Part shown: positions 50,961 through 63,750 of the stretch, piece by piece
How the letters are laid out: each line of letters begins with the position of its first letter
How positions within the stretch are numbered: position 1 is the first letter of the stretch
Assembly: GCA_007922195.1 (NCBI GenBank)
Contig: ML681964.1
Coordinates: 5,970,445 to 6,034,444, forward strand
DNA length: 64,000 bases
Source of the DNA: Podocnemis expansa
Lineage: Eukaryota > Chordata > Testudines > Podocnemididae
Direction of reading: 5' to 3'
Made by a program: the position numbers and the translations under genes
The notes under the pieces: generated by a model
Told to the model about the DNA's origin: nothing
Seen by the model: only the letters and a program-made list of their open reading frames with translations
The model's database searches: none

Positions 50961-52439
50961 CAGCATAGACACACTATGATGACAGGAGGGACTTTCTCAA
51001 ATAAACGACAGAGGTTCATTACTGAGGTCACCAGCATGAGTGTGCATGCACGAGGTGTGAGCCAAAGATCTGGTATATAAAGCTGAGTTTACAAGGCAGC
51101 AGCTCATCAGTTTGCACTAAGGGATCTATCTTTACGGAAGGGGGAAAGAAAATCCTGTTAAGTGAAAGCTTAGATTTTATGAAAAGTGGTTGACAAAATC
51201 GTTAAAATACTGGCTCTGCATGGGTTTTCCCCCCTCATCAATCCAGTGATTTTGCTCTTGCCTAGATCACAAAATGTAACACAATTCAGATGTGTTATTT
51301 CTAAATCAAAATTGAACAACAGGATTATCAGCCAAAAGCAATTTTGTGGTGTTGCTTTTGTGATACCAGGTTTTATTTTTAAATAAGAATCCCATAGCCC
51401 AGTTTCTCTTGCTTGGTCTTCCAGGTGACCTCATAGGGCCAGATCCTCAAGTGGAATAAAGTGGCTATCTCCAGGGGAGTCAAAGGAGTTGTACTGATTT
51501 GCAGCAGGTGAGAATCTGGCCCCTTTATTTATTTATTTTTTTAAAAACATTAGAGTCTACTGCCTTTACATGTGATTCTGATGTACCAAATTCAGCATGA
51601 TTTCCCTACAAGAAAACAAGCTATGAGAGACGAGACATTTAAAGCATAAAATGAGTCCAATTATCTTCTCACACCTATTTTACACTATTGCAGTTCCACT
51701 AATGTTAATGATTTACTCCTGATATTTGAACATCTACATGAGAGGAGAAAATGGGCAATCTCTGATAATAAACTAAAATCATCAGGGAAATACATTTGTG
51801 ACTTGAGAATGTACACATATTCCCTAGCCTACTTCCCTTCTCCCCACATGTAAGAAAATCTTTTCATATTAACCATAAATGTTTTATAATATTTGGAGCT
51901 TTTTTCTTTTATCTTCAAAAGCTCTGGATCTGAATCAGTTTGTCCTACGAAGGCTATATATTTTAAGAATGCCAACAGAATAATTTGGAGTACTACTTTA
52001 GAAGAGTAATATATTCTTCTTCAGATCTAATCTCCAGCATAAGTTTTTATCAGTTTTGGGTGCTAACATGTGTACCATAAATATAATTTAAATTCCTTCC
52101 TAGCTTGTCTTCATATAACATTATTTATAATTCATCGTATCCTGGGTTGGAGCCAGAGCAAATATGGGAGTTTAAATACCTTTAACCAAATACACAGTTG
52201 TTCAGTATCACATAGATAAAAATAAAACTGTAGGGTTCTAATCTTAACCATAGTAAAAGGGACTTTTTAGGTAACATTTCCCATCATTTTACTTCTCAAA
52301 TTTTACAACTGTTTACTTTAGAAAGTTTTAAACATTTAGTTATATTTTAATCCTGCAATCAATACAGCAACTCACCCAATGCTAGTGCTGTGAGGGACAT
52401 ACAGTAGTATCTAAAATTTTAGTTGTCCCAATGAATTTG
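50961..52439. other. Intron, mostly nothing recognised
   Basis: AT-rich sequence with one small foldback at 51435-51524 (listed). 51525-51545 is T/A-rich. No gene. Confidence 0.5.
51435..51524. repeat. Small foldback repeat, 90 bp
   Basis: AGGGCCAGATCCTCA (51435-51449) faces TGAGAATCTGGCCCCT (51509-51524), with 'aaagtggctatctccaggg' and 'agtcaaaggagttgtac' between. I recognise it as a common short palindromic repeat of reptiles and birds, family not named. Confidence 0.65.
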
Positions 52440-53100
52440 GATTACAGGTCGTCTGCTGGATGACACTAACGGATTTATATTTAGTGACAGAGTAGTCATT
52501 AACTGAGCACCTCTCCTAGCCCTGGGGTTGCTTTACGGGTCCCCTGCCCCCTTTAGTGGGTCCTCTTCAGAACTGCACATGGCTTCCATGTGTACATCAC
52601 CCCCATGCCTGCAGCTGGCTTAGTAACAGAATCTATTCTTTTCTGCATTAAGACACCTCCACCTGGACCCAGTTTAGTAACAGAAACAGTTCTTTACAGT
52701 TCTCAGGGTCCCCAAAATAAAGTTCATTACTACATAAAAGTTCATATTTAGCTCTAATGTCCACTTGCACAGGCAAGTTCTTCTGCCACACACTGTTTTC
52801 ACAGCCCATCTGCCCAGCCAATTCCTAGCTGGAACTCAGCCTTTAGTCTAATTTGCAGCTTTTCCCCACAGGAGCTTCCTGCTCCATGGGCTTTCCTTTG
52901 TCTCAGAGTCTTTCCTGAAGGACCCTTTCACACTACCCCTAGTTTCTCTAGTTTCCTGGGATATATCCCACTCCCCCCTTTGTAGCCTCTTGCTTGCTGC
53001 TCCTTCTAGGGCTATTATGCCGATCTCTCCCTGGTAGGGACTTGTTTTGTAATCCTGATCAGCCGCAACCCTTAAGGGGCAAGCCACACTGTTACAGATA
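52440..53100 (-). mobile_element. Possible LTR or other old retroelement piece
   Basis: On the minus strand it starts TGTAACAGTGTGGCTTGCC, a TG-type start, followed by 'ccttaagggttgcggctg'. It is more C/T-rich on plus than its surroundings. The opposite CA end and target duplication were not found, and no coding sequence is seen. The 79-codon frame at 52848-53087 has no domain. Confidence 0.33.
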
Positions 53101-53792
53101 CCTTCTTTTGCATGTTCATTTAGAAGGGTAATTAGAAACTACATCAAAGCTCTTTAAATGGGTTACTTGTTCAGAATTATACTAAGAAACTGAACTGCTG
53201 CTGCACCTTTAGGTCCTTAAATTAAAATGCTTAAAATGCCTCATTACACTGTATGATCTCAATCCACTACAAATGGCCTATTACCATTTTACGTCAGAAT
53301 GCTGTATGATTATTTCACTTTTCGCAGGTAATGTGGGGCTTGCTGCCACCGATGAACCAAACTGTTTTGTTGTTGTTGTTTTAAAAATTGCATATTATAG
53401 GTGCAATAAACACCAATTGGTGAGTGCAATCATGTCATTTGCAATCTTTTGCAGTGCATATTTTGTATAAGCAAGCTGAAAAGTAATATATCTGTAAATA
53501 ATCAATGTAAGTATGCAGAACTTAATGGACAGGGACATAAAAAGAAATTCAACAGCAGGGTACAGCAAGGAGAGTAACTGTCCATTTGTTTCCAATTTTC
53601 ACTTGGAAAGACTTACAGATCTGTAATTTCCCACATCCTACTTTCTTTCCCTCAGAAAGTTCATTCTTCAGACTGTTCTTTCACTGACAGCCCATAGGCA
53701 TTTGTGAAAGAAAGGACTGTTTACCAGGCAACACCCTATTGTTCATTAGAACTCACTGCTCAGCTCTGTAGTTTTTGGGTTCTATTAATACT
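53101..53792. other. Intron, nothing recognised
   Basis: AT-rich, with a short TTG run at 53364-53380. No gene. Confidence 0.5.
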
Positions 53793-54357
53793 AAAGCCCA
53801 CTCTACATAACAGTTGAACTGTGTTAAGGCTGTAAGTTTTTATTAATATAGTTCTACCAGTATAACACCAAATATGGATACAGTTATACCAGTAGACCTT
53901 ATTCCCCTTCCCATGCAGAACTTTTATATCAATATAACCCAGGGGTTGGCAACCCAAAAGATAAGACGACCCATTTTTTTAAAAATTCCTTCAACAACCA
54001 AGTGTTTTGAGAGACATAATAAGAGTAGCCTCCTGGTGGGGAGAGTTGGGCCAGGGTTCCTGCCACAGGGTACCCTGCAGGGGAGGGGAGGAGACCCCAG
54101 AACCTGGAGTGGGCTGCTCACAGGGTGCCGTGGTGCCAGATGGGGTCTGGAGCAAGGTGTGGGCCACCTGCAGGGTCCCCTGGTGGTAGAGGGGGGAGGA
54201 AGGGGGAAGAGGTCAGAGCCGCAAGTGGTCAGCCAAAAAGCACCAGGCTGCAGACACCTGGTATAACTGCATCCATGGGTAGCAGGAGAGGGGGTTTGGT
54301 CAGCTTACCTATGTGTATATAGTTAAAGTAGTACAACTTTTGTAGACTAGGCCTTTA
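53793..54357. mobile_element. MITE, host of a hAT insertion
   Basis: The left end AAAGCCCACTCTACATAAC and the right end read inward AAAGGCCTAGTCTACAAAAG are related. The interior has 'ttctaccagtataac' and 'acagttataccagtagacc', repeated motifs of a turtle MITE. The hAT at 53940-54260 splits it. Confidence 0.6.
53940..54260. mobile_element. hAT element, 321 bp, nested in the MITE
   Basis: The left end is CAGGGGTTGGCAACCC; the right end read inward is CAGGTGTCTGCAGCCTGG. The flanks atataacc (53932-53939) and gtataact (54261-54268) agree at six of eight. The interior is G-rich and non-coding; the 130-codon frame is compositional. Confidence 0.75.
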
Positions 54358-54524
54358 AAGTAATTGTTTTACCAAGTGGGCTTGTCTGCATTTGGTAATA
54401 ATCCCACTTCAGCCAATGGCAGTCACAAATCAGTGTAGCTGCTCACGTTCTGAACTCAATTGGAGCGCCAAAGTGTAGTTGGAAAAAAGGACACGATCCT
54501 GTTAGAGAATCCACAGCATATATA

Positions 54525-55496
54525 CCTTATATCATCGCGTATAAGCCAAGAATTTTGTGCCTGAAAATTGGCTTCAAAACAGACACTCGGCTTATACTCC
54601 GGAGAATACAGTAGACAGCCCCAGCCAGCAGTTTCCCTGACTATGCTGCAGGCCGGAGCCCCAGTGTTGCCGGGTGGCCATCTTGGGCAGTCAGCGTGGG
54701 CGGGGGCTGGGGCTGGAGTAAGGAAGGGACCCCAGTGTCTGGGGTGGCCAAGTAGGGGACGCTGGGGTGGGACGGCGGCGGGAGGCCCCAGGGTTTTTGG
54801 GAAGCCCAGGGAAGCAGCGACAGGGACCGGGGATTTGTGGGGGGGCCTGGCAGGCTGGGAAGAGCAGCTGCAGGGGTTGGAGGGTGACGGGGAAAGGAGT
54901 GGAAAGGGTGTTGGGGAACAGGGAGGCAACAACAGGGAACTGAGAAGGGAGTAAGGGAGCAGCAGTGAAGAGCCAGGTGGCAGCAAGAGGAGCAGGGGGG
55001 CAGCAGTGAGGAAAGAGCAGAGCAGGGGGCAGCAGCAGGTAGCAGTGAGGGAAGGGTGGAGTAGGGGGTGGCAGTGCAGAGGGGGCAGTAGGAGGAGCAG
55101 AGAGCAGCAGTGAAAAAGGGGCAGAGCAGGGGGCAGCAGTGAGGGAAGGTCAGAGCAGGGGGGCAGCAGCAGGAAACTGAGAAGTGAGTAGGGGGGTAGC
55201 AGTGAGGAAAGGGCAGGGCAGAGGGCAGCAGGGATGATGGAAGTGAGGAAAGGGCAGAGCAGGACTGCAGAATAGACAGCGGGGGGGGGGCAAGGGAAAA
55301 GCAGCAGCAGAGATTTTGGGGTAGGGAAGCTGTCAGAAACTCCAGAGGAAGCCAGCAGAAGTGGGTGGGGGGCTAGGGGCCAAGGCCAAAAGGGGACCTC
55401 AGCTTATACCTGGGTCACCAATTTTAGCTTCTTTTTTGGGCTCAGAATTGGAGAGTCAGCTTGTGCCTGGATCGGCTTATACCCGCATATATACAG
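54525..55496. mobile_element. TA-flanked DNA transposon (Tc1/mariner-like), 972 bp
   Basis: Its left part follows the element at 32095 closely: 'gtataagccaagaatttt', 'tgtgcctgaaaattggc', 'ttcaaaacagaca'. The right part ends 'ggcttatacccgcatatata', then CAG. TA stands at 54523-54524 and 55497-55498. It is longer than its relative because of the GA-rich array at 54955-55315. No transposase is recognisable; the 176-codon minus-strand frame (54456-54986) crosses the element boundary and is serine/proline-rich by composition. Confidence 0.75.
54955..55315. repeat. GA-rich minisatellite
   Basis: A unit near 40-55 bp recurs about seven times with drift. Its core reads GCAGCAGTGAGGAAAGG followed by GCAGAGCAGGGG. 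On the minus strand it is a long pyrimidine tract. Confidence 0.8.
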
Positions 55497-57736
55497 TAAT
55501 ATGGCAGCTTCTCCCTGAGAAGGTGACAGGAGGGAGGGTGTTGGCCCAGATCTTAAGACCTTTGTTTCTGGTGAGATCTTCAGACATTCCCCTGCTTCCT
55601 GTTCTCTCTAGACTTCAAAGGCATCTGAAGCATATTGGGGAAAATTAACACTCTCCCACCCTCCAAGTTATGTCTTTGTCTGCTTTACCAAGAAGAGGGG
55701 ATATCTCTGAACAGTCACCAGACAGAGAATTGGACATGCACTCATACCCCTTGAAACTTTTGAATAGCATTTTTGTTATACCCAAAGACTGATAATATAT
55801 TGTGGAAGTCACCTGAAAAATGGCTACCTAAGATTATATCAATTTTTCCTTCATCATAATGCAGCACCACTGTCATTTTTATTTATATAGCACTTTATAT
55901 TTAAAAGTAGCCTGTAGACGTTACTGGTAATTATTTCTCACAATAACACCATCAAATAGCTAAGTAGTTTTATCCCCTTTCTACAGATGGTGCAATGGTG
56001 GCACACAAAGCTATAGTGACATACCTGGAATTCCACAGCAAATCTGTGACAATATCAGCTCTTACCTACTTTTTCAATCTAATAGACAAAGGATGAGGAA
56101 AAGACAGACACATAAGAGGGACTATACTCTGGCTTACTTAGCAATGGATTCTTCCAGTCACCCACGCTGAGTCAAAAAAATGGCTAGCAGCATTCTGCAC
56201 ATTTCTTAGCAACTGGTCTAACATGGCTTTTGTAACCGACCAGGATCAGTCCATGAAGAATGACAGAACAATTACACACACATGCACTGCATATTATATA
56301 CACACCAACAATCACTGTACTACACAGGAGATAGAGATGTCCATGAGAGAACCAGCATTTATTATTCACCCTACATCTTTACCATGGCTTCACTTTTTTT
56401 CCCCGTTAGTCCATCTGCTGAGAACCTAGTTGAATACTATATTCCAAACCTCTGAAGAGCTTCACATTGCCACTATACCTCTGACAAAAATACTGGACGG
56501 AAAATATTTTCTTTCCCACCAAATGTGGAATTTCCTTATAAAATTCCATTTGCTCAGGACTCAGGACTAGTTGCATATAATCCTGAATTAAAGAAGAGGT
56601 ACAAAGTCTTATGAAATTATGGGTAAAAAACACTGGGAATGGGAGATAACTCTTCCAAATGGGATGCATGTGCTTTTATTCTTAGCAGATCCCCTCAATA
56701 TGGACTTTAATTATATTTCATATGGAAAAGCCATTTTAAGTAATTTTACATGTTTTGAAAATGTATTCTTATATTACATATAAGTTTGTAATGTAATATA
56801 GTGTTATACACTAAAAGCACAAACACAAATCTTGACTTTCTGTAATAGGAAGCTGTTCTCAGCATTCATAAGAGACCTAAGCCACTGCTTTCTGCAGAAA
56901 ATAAGATTATTTTGAAAAGTGCTTTTCCAGCCTCACTGTTGGAGATAGAACTTTCTGAACATGAATCGACTCAGTGCTGTCTTCCTCAGTGTACCCTTAA
57001 TATCTCTGCTGAAGCTGAAAGCATTCCCATATTGCAGAGAAGTGCAACTGACACGACTCTAGTGAATTTCACCACTGCTGTTCAGCCCATTATGGGAACT
57101 GGTCATTCTGTCAAGAGTCATGTCAGTTTCACTCTGTAGCCCAGGAAAGCACTGAGAAGTGGTTGATGTCCTTACTGCCCTTATTCACAGGGAAGGACTT
57201 TAAAATAGACCCTGGAGGAAGGTAGAGAAGCACAGGCCACCTCCTCTCAACAGTGAAGACAAGGCTTTATTTAACCAGCAATGATTCAGGATCTCAGGGC
57301 TCACAGTAAAAAATAAAAACATCTTTTTACTTGTAATCTGAGCAATTTTGATAAGAATTATTAAGATGCAATAAATAGGAGATCTCATGCTAGCATTTTT
57401 AGGGTCATTTATCAGAACTGCTCTTTAATTATTTAAGAGTAATTAAACAGAACTGACATGCCCTTTAATTGGTTAAAGCTTGTACAACTCTGGCAAATAT
57501 GGACCACTACTGTAAGTGCTAAGCATTCTTTTGACTCACTCATCTGAGATTTTCAAAAAATAAGCAGCCTGATATATCTTCCTTTTACTTCCTCACCTGG
57601 GATCTGATCCTACAACTGTAATGCAGATGGTTCTCCTGCTGAGCCCTTTGCTTGTGGGTTGCTGTCAGCACAACTTTTCAAAATTTTAAAAAATTGTTTT
57701 TGTGCTTTTTTGAAACAATAATAAATCCACCTAGAC
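55497..57736. other. Intron with one MIR/L2 relic
   Basis: 55870-56060 ('tttatatagcactttata', 'agttttatccccttt', 'ctacagatggtgcaatgg') is the complement of a MIR/L2 3' region. The rest is AT-rich without recognised features. Confidence 0.5.
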
Positions 57737-58137
57737 CAGTGGCTCTCAACCTTTCCAAACCATTGTATCTCTTTCCAGAGTCTAATTTGTTTTGCACGTC
57801 CCCAAGTTTCACTTCATTTAAAAACTACTTTACTTACAAGATCATGTACACAAATATACAAGAGTTATGGCACACTACTACTGGAAAATTGTTGATTTTC
57901 TCATTTTTATCATATAATAATAAAAATAAATCAATAAGAATATAAATATGCTCACATTTTAGTGCACTTTATATAGAGCAAACAAGTCATTGCACAAAAT
58001 TTTAGTTTGTACTGACTTCACTAGTGCTTTTTATGTAGGCTGTTGTAAAACCAGGCACACATCTAGAGGAGCTGATGTACTCCCTGGAAAAACCTGCGTA
58101 CCCTCAAGGGTACAAGCACCCTGGTTGAGAACCATGG
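57737..58137 (+). mobile_element. hAT element, 401 bp
   Basis: A perfect 8-bp target duplication acctagac flanks it (57729-57736 and 58138-58145). The ends are CAGTGGCTCTCAACCTTTC and, inward from the right, CCATGGTTCTCAACCAGGG. The interior is AT-rich with 'acttcatttaaaaactac' and 'accctcaagggtacaag'. No transposase. Confidence 0.92.
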
Positions 58138-59994
58138 ACCTAGACAATATGCTGCCTGGCTGTTACCCTGACAGAGTGAATGGTTGAAAGGAAAGGAGTG
58201 CCACACACTATAAAAAGAAGTTCTTCGCAAAAACTGTTCCCTGCAACTGCAGCACGGATTGTGAAGGTAGATAATCTTCATGTGGGATAGTGAATGATTT
58301 GGAAAACTATCATTTCACCCATAGAGAGGATCCATCCTGTTGTCTGATGGTATCCCCAGCCTTTGCAAACCAGTTTGTCTGATCACTAGCTTCTATTGTT
58401 CCCGTAGATAAGCAGGGCCCCAGTGAACAATTAAAGCTTTCAATAAATAACTAACCTGTAAGCACATTCATTTGACTTACTGTTATTTGATACAGCAGTT
58501 AGTTTCAATGGGGCAGTTAATATTGATCACACAAAGTACTACAGATGAACATCAAACACTTCCAGAACTCCATGGATTATTACTCTTTATCTGCCACTCA
58601 TCTGGGTTACTTGTAATGGTTGTGAAATTCAAAATCAATAGCAACAATTAGTGTTCTGTACACTCAGAGGAATGAATCATGTGAAATATGTTTCATTACA
58701 AAAATAGTACATAAAAGTTCATAAACATAAAAGACACTTCAAAAAGATGCAGGGAAAATATTTAAGTAATTTTCTCATGACATTGTAAAATGTACAATGA
58801 AAAGAATAAAAAAAAGAATCAGTAAATTCATGTGACTAAAAAACAAGCAACATATATTATTCAGAGTATGGTTTTTAGGGCTAAGCAGGAGGAAGATTGT
58901 CAAAAGTCCTGGAAAGAGTTAAGAACACAAATCCCACTGACTGCCAGTAAAGTCAACAGGAACTGTTCTCCTAACTCTCTCAGGCTCTTTTGAAAATACC
59001 AACCCAAATCCTGTAGTTCACATTCACTCCCTGACTCCAACTGGTAAGAATTGCAGGGTTTGGTCCTAAACTGGGAAATAAAAGAACATAAAACAGTCAA
59101 ATTCTACTCCAACTGACTCCAACAAAGCAAAATTTATCATCAAATTGCAGCTACATGTATGTAATAAAAACTTAGTAAAATTAATATAAGTGGCAATTAG
59201 TTGAATGTGATATAGTTATAAAGACACTTTTCCCAGGCTTCAGATTTATATAAATTAGTTGTGCATATAATTAAATGTATGGAAATAATATTTCAACATC
59301 TCTGCAAGAGTAATAATTCTAGATAATTAAAATGCAAAGCAATAAGAGAAATATTTTATCATTAAGCTGTAACCAGAGCTCTGTGTGAAATCATCCATTC
59401 AGAAGTCGTGTTTTGCATCAATTATTTGTTATTTATCCGATACAAATATAAGGGTTAATTAAAATGTATGACTCCTCATGCAGCTTCTTGTCATTAAGGC
59501 CAATGAAAACATTCTGAAGACCATAACGAAATAATTATGTTTGCCTTTAAAAATTCTCTTCAAAAACACATGGCAGTACTGCACTAAATTAAAACACTGG
59601 GAACTAAATTTCACTTGCATCTATTTCCATTTTAGCTAATTATATCCCCAAGCTTTCCAATAGACTAGGCCCTAAAAATCTTTTTGAACCTGAAATGGCC
59701 TAAGGAACAACAGCTTTTTAGAATTATGGACTTTGATGAAGAAACAAAGATAATGCAGCCCTTGAAGCTTTAATATTCTAAGAAGGGTTATCATGTGAAA
59801 TCCTCATTTGCTGTGAAAAATGGGCAAAACTAGGGTGACTGTAAGCCAAATATTTGCATTCCAAGTAAGTGATATTGATTTAATCCAAACATATTTCACC
59901 TGCATCATTTCCGCTAAATCTCCTGTATTCAGATTATTTTTTAAATCTTGAAAATCCTCATATTTTGATGCACAGGAATTAGGATTACTTAGAG
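58138..59994. other. Intron, one old repeat piece
   Basis: 58900-59045 ('ccactgactgccagtaaag', 'ggctcttttgaaaatacc') resembles an old short repeat also seen at 62600-62750 in the other orientation. The rest is AT-rich with nothing recognised. Confidence 0.5.
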
Positions 59995-60422
59995 CAGCAG
60001 TTCTCAACTGCTGTGTTGCAACACAAAAGTGTGTTGCGGCACAGCAGCTGACTGTGTTCCCACAAATCAGCTTGCCACCAAAAGACCCTCTGTGCCACCA
60101 AAACAAATCCTTGCAGAGAGTCTTTTAGCAGCAAGGGAAACTACAGTGGCAGGCTACTGCCCCTTTAAGGGTTGCCACTGAAAGTCTGTGGGGCAGCAGC
60201 TGTTTGGAGCTGCCACTGAAACTGGCCACGTCAGCAATCTTTTCTCTGTGGTGAGGGCTACTTGGATTTGAGCTGCTGCTGAAACTGCCTGTGGGACAGC
60301 TTTTTTTCAGTGGCATGGGAGCCTGAGTGGTGGGACTTGCAGAGGAGGGAGGCATCCCTGTGTAAAGTATGGTTACTAGGGCTTGTAACCATGTCACCAC
60401 ACTAAAGCGGTTGAGACCCCTG
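59995..60422. mobile_element. hAT element, 428 bp
   Basis: The ends are CAGCAGTTCTCAACTGCTG and, inward from the right, CAGGGGTCTCAACCGCTTTAG. The flanks acttagag (59987-59994) and agttaaag (60423-60430) agree at six of eight. The interior repeats 'gctgctg(a)aactg' and 'agctgccactgaaac' units, giving a serine-rich minus-strand frame that is not a gene. Confidence 0.75.
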
Positions 60423-62094
60423 AGTTAAAGAGCAAGAGAAGATGGAGTTACAGACCAGACCAGGTATACTATGCTGTGACTAAAGCTCCGCATGTACATA
60501 AAATAAGAGCTATACAGCCTATTTCAGCACATTCAAAATCTTACAGGGGGGTCATCTCCTCTGTTTAGCAATCTTCTAACCCCCCACCCCCACATGCTCA
60601 TGCCTCCTGTGATGAAGCATTCTCTTCGGAACGCTTGAGGATCTGGCCCGAAACATGAGGAAAGGAAAAGATGTGGCTAAGGAAAGGACACAGTAGGATC
60701 TGAGCCAGTCCAGACATCATGCTGCTGAGTGAAGAGTAATTCTTTGCTTTTTACACTTTAGAGAGATGATAAATCTCAACCTATAGGTTCTCAGAGAAGT
60801 GTGTGGCAATATAAGCAAAAAAGAGAGAGACTCACATAAGTAGCCTGGAGAACACGAGAGACAATCTGTTAATAGAACAACATAAGTCAAAGTTGCTCTC
60901 AAAATTGGGGGTTGGGACTTGAGGAAAATACTTTACTAAAACAAACAATAAAAATATTTTGACCACAAAGATTTCAAAACACAGAGAAATGAAATTATAG
61001 CAATATATTCATGTAATGGTATAAGAGGACTTATAGTCCTAGAAAATTGAGTCCCAAAGGTATTCAAACTGGACAGTAAAGGGGATTTAGAAGGCCTATT
61101 GGGTAAGAAAGACTATGTCTCAGTGCAAATATACTCTAAATGTTATAATTTGTCATCTTATCATTCAAAGAATCAGATAAAATGCACGCAGGGCTAGGAC
61201 AATATGGCTCAATGCAAACAGATACTCCAAATCACTAAGTGAAACTAACTGCTGATAAACAACACTGTTGATATGAAACACTTACTGATTCTCTCTCTCC
61301 AGGAGCACAATTGTATGGTAGAATTTCATAAAACGGAAAGCTATCCGAACTCTCGGTGGACTTTAACAATGAATGCTTACTGGTAAAGCTCCAAAACAAC
61401 CTGCTCACTCGGCTTTAACCTATTTAAATCTACACAAATACCATTTGCATATATATATTTATTTACCTTCAATTTTACAGACACCATCCATTGGAGGGAA
61501 AAATCATTTGGTTCACAAGAAATAGAAGATATAAATACCTCACACCCAGGAGTCTTCATACTGACTTGCTGACTGATAACTTTCTCTTTTAGAAGAAACA
61601 TTTTAAGAGGGAGTAAAAAGAACTATTTTAAGAGGGTGTAAAATTCAAACAGGATGTTATAACGAAGTAGAGTTAGTAATAAAGGGGTGCTTTAGAAAAT
61701 TACCTCTTTCTGCCCTACTTCCAATATAAAGGCACAACTGAGTTAAGTTTGTCAGAAAGTATCCCTAAACCACAAGATGTCCTTCTCAGACTGTCATGTA
61801 TAGCACAGATTCTCACACTATGGTTCGTGGAACACATGGGGTGCCCTGTAAAGCAATGGCCAGTCGCATGGTATCATTTCCTCACTCCTGTTTCTAACTG
61901 CTAAAACGCACATTATTTTCTTACAAATACTTTTCCAAGTAAGCAATGACTGCAGTCATCAAAGAGATGCTATTTCATCATTGCCAGTGGAGAAATGGTA
62001 AGTTCCACTGCAAATGGAAGGGCAGAATGCGTGCATAAAATAATCTCTACATTAAAATGCAGACTGCAATGAAAAACTTCTAAACCCACTAGCA
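60423..62094. other. Intron, possible hAT fragment at 61803-61890
   Basis: Around 61803 'cagattctcacactatgg' then 'ttcgtggaacacatgggg' resembles the terminus seen at 14531, but no partner end was found. The rest is AT-rich with nothing recognised. Confidence 0.45.
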
Positions 62095-62261
62095 CAGTGG
62101 TTTTCAAACTGTCTTCCTCGGGACCCAGTTGAAAAAAAATCATTTACGCCCACAACCCAACAATTACATCTTTGAGTAATGCATTTCCAGTCTTTTGATG
62201 ACACCAGGAGGGGGTGCCGCAACCCAGTATCGGGTCTCAACCCTAAGTTTGTAAACCATTG
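62095..62261. mobile_element. Short hAT element, 167 bp
   Basis: The ends are CAGTGGTTTTCAAACTG and, inward from the right, CAATGGTTTACAAACTT. The flanks cactagca (62087-62094) and tgctaata (62262-62269) agree at four of eight, all differences being transitions. It shares the interior of the element at 23515 ('gggacccagttgaaaaaa', 'agggggtgccgcaaccc'). Confidence 0.72.
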
Positions 62262-62880
62262 TGCTAATATAGACACTCATGGTACAACATACGCAAGGAA
62301 GTGAATATAAAGTAAAGAAATGTTCTGGTGGATCTGAGATTGATGTGTCTGCAGTTAAAATCTACAGTTTTATTAGGACAGTGTAGTCTACCCTTCTTGT
62401 CAATTTAGGGTGCATTACTGAACACCATAACTGGAATGAACATTCTTGAACAGAAGTGGTGACATTTCTCTGGTGAATAAAGTGACCTTGGTGCCTGGCT
62501 TGTATATCAGTTTCTTTTTTAACATCCTTTGGAAAGCCTTTTAACCAAGATTTTTAAAATAAGAGCCTAAAATCAAACTTCTAAAATTTTTTTGGACCCC
62601 AAACATGTGGGCTGCCTTCAACATGCTGAGAACAATGGGAGCTCTTAAAAATTCAGTAATTTTTAAAATCAGGCCAGCTAATTAAGATACTCAAATATGG
62701 ATTTAGGAGCTCAACTTTAGGCTATTGGTTTTGAAAATCCCAGCCTCTGAAATGTATGGAAACTTGTGCCCGGTGAAGTGAATCATACACGATTCAGAAT
62801 ATTTTTAACAAACACTTTAAAACTCACACTTCTGTATCAAAATATTTTACTAATAACTCAGATAACTGTGGCTTAAGAAG
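62262..62880. other. Intron with an old repeat piece
   Basis: 62600-62750 ('gaacaatgggagctctt', 'aatcaggccagctaattaag', 'tttaggctattggttttgaaaat') is a diverged copy of an old reptile repeat. No gene. Confidence 0.45.
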
Positions 62881-63133
62881 CATGAAATGAAAACTGCAGT
62901 ATGTTAGGTATACAGACACATGCAGAGAAAAATGAGTCACATTATCATCTGTGACTCACCCTTCTCTGCATGTGTTTATATATCTAACATACTGCAGTTT
63001 TCATTTCAGGCATCTGAGAAAGTGGGTTATGTCCACAAAAGCTTATGCCTTTAAAAAAATGGTTAGTCTTTAAAAGTGCTACAGGACTCCTTGTTTGTTT
63101 TGCGGAAACAGACCAACACAGATACCCCTCAGG
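62881..63133. mobile_element. Foldback repeat with long hairpin and hammerhead-like arm
   Basis: A near-perfect inverted repeat of about 56 bp (62885-62940 against 62951-63007) surrounds a 10-base loop. It is followed by CTGAGAA at 63012, AGTGGG...CCAC, CAAAAGCTTATGCC, and the outer end 'cagaccaacacagatacccctc'. The flanks repeat imperfectly over about 16 bp (aactgtggcttaaga near 62864; aacttgtgacttaaga near 63134). Two hammerhead core positions are lost. Confidence 0.72.
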
Positions 63134-63750
63134 AACTTGTGACTTAAGAGAAGACTTCTTCTGCGTTCTCTGTCTTGTTAATTTTTAGTTTGTGCATAAG
63201 ACACTCTCCCTTCTGGATACACATACTGGTAATCAGTTCCATTATTTTGCCTGTGCAGTCACTTATTTCACAGAAGATTTCTATGGAACTACTCCTGGCA
63301 TAAGGTACTATTCAATGCAGTCAGAGACAAAGTATGGCTCTTGGTAAGCAGCATCTGCCTGACTGCGGCTTTTACACACCAAAAGCATGTAGAAAACTCT
63401 TTTAAAAAAATAGGAAAATGTGACTGTGAAAGCCACAAAAACTGGTAGGGGGCAGAATCTCAAGCTACACTGAGCCGTTTTAAAAAGTGAGCAAGACATA
63501 AATGTCATGACAGCTCTTCTATCCCCGTCCCCACCCCCTTTTAAAAATGATATCCTATGGGCATTTTCTAAACTAATAATTGCCTCCACTCCAGTTGTAA
63601 GTTGCTTGCCAGCAAGAGATATTGGTCATAACAGCCTATCACAGATTGAGAAATGATGCCTAATTAAGAGCCCCACCCCTCAAGATGATATCATGGCACC
63701 ACCAGACCATACTGAGCACCTTTATTTAAGTGTATACCAATGATCTATTA
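63134..63750. other. Intron, nothing recognised
   Basis: AT-rich; no gene or repeat recognised. Confidence 0.5.

Noticed and set aside
54456..54986. 176-codon Ser/Pro/Leu-rich minus-strand frame
   Set aside because: It crosses the edge of a TA-flanked transposon and reads through low-complexity sequence; not a gene.
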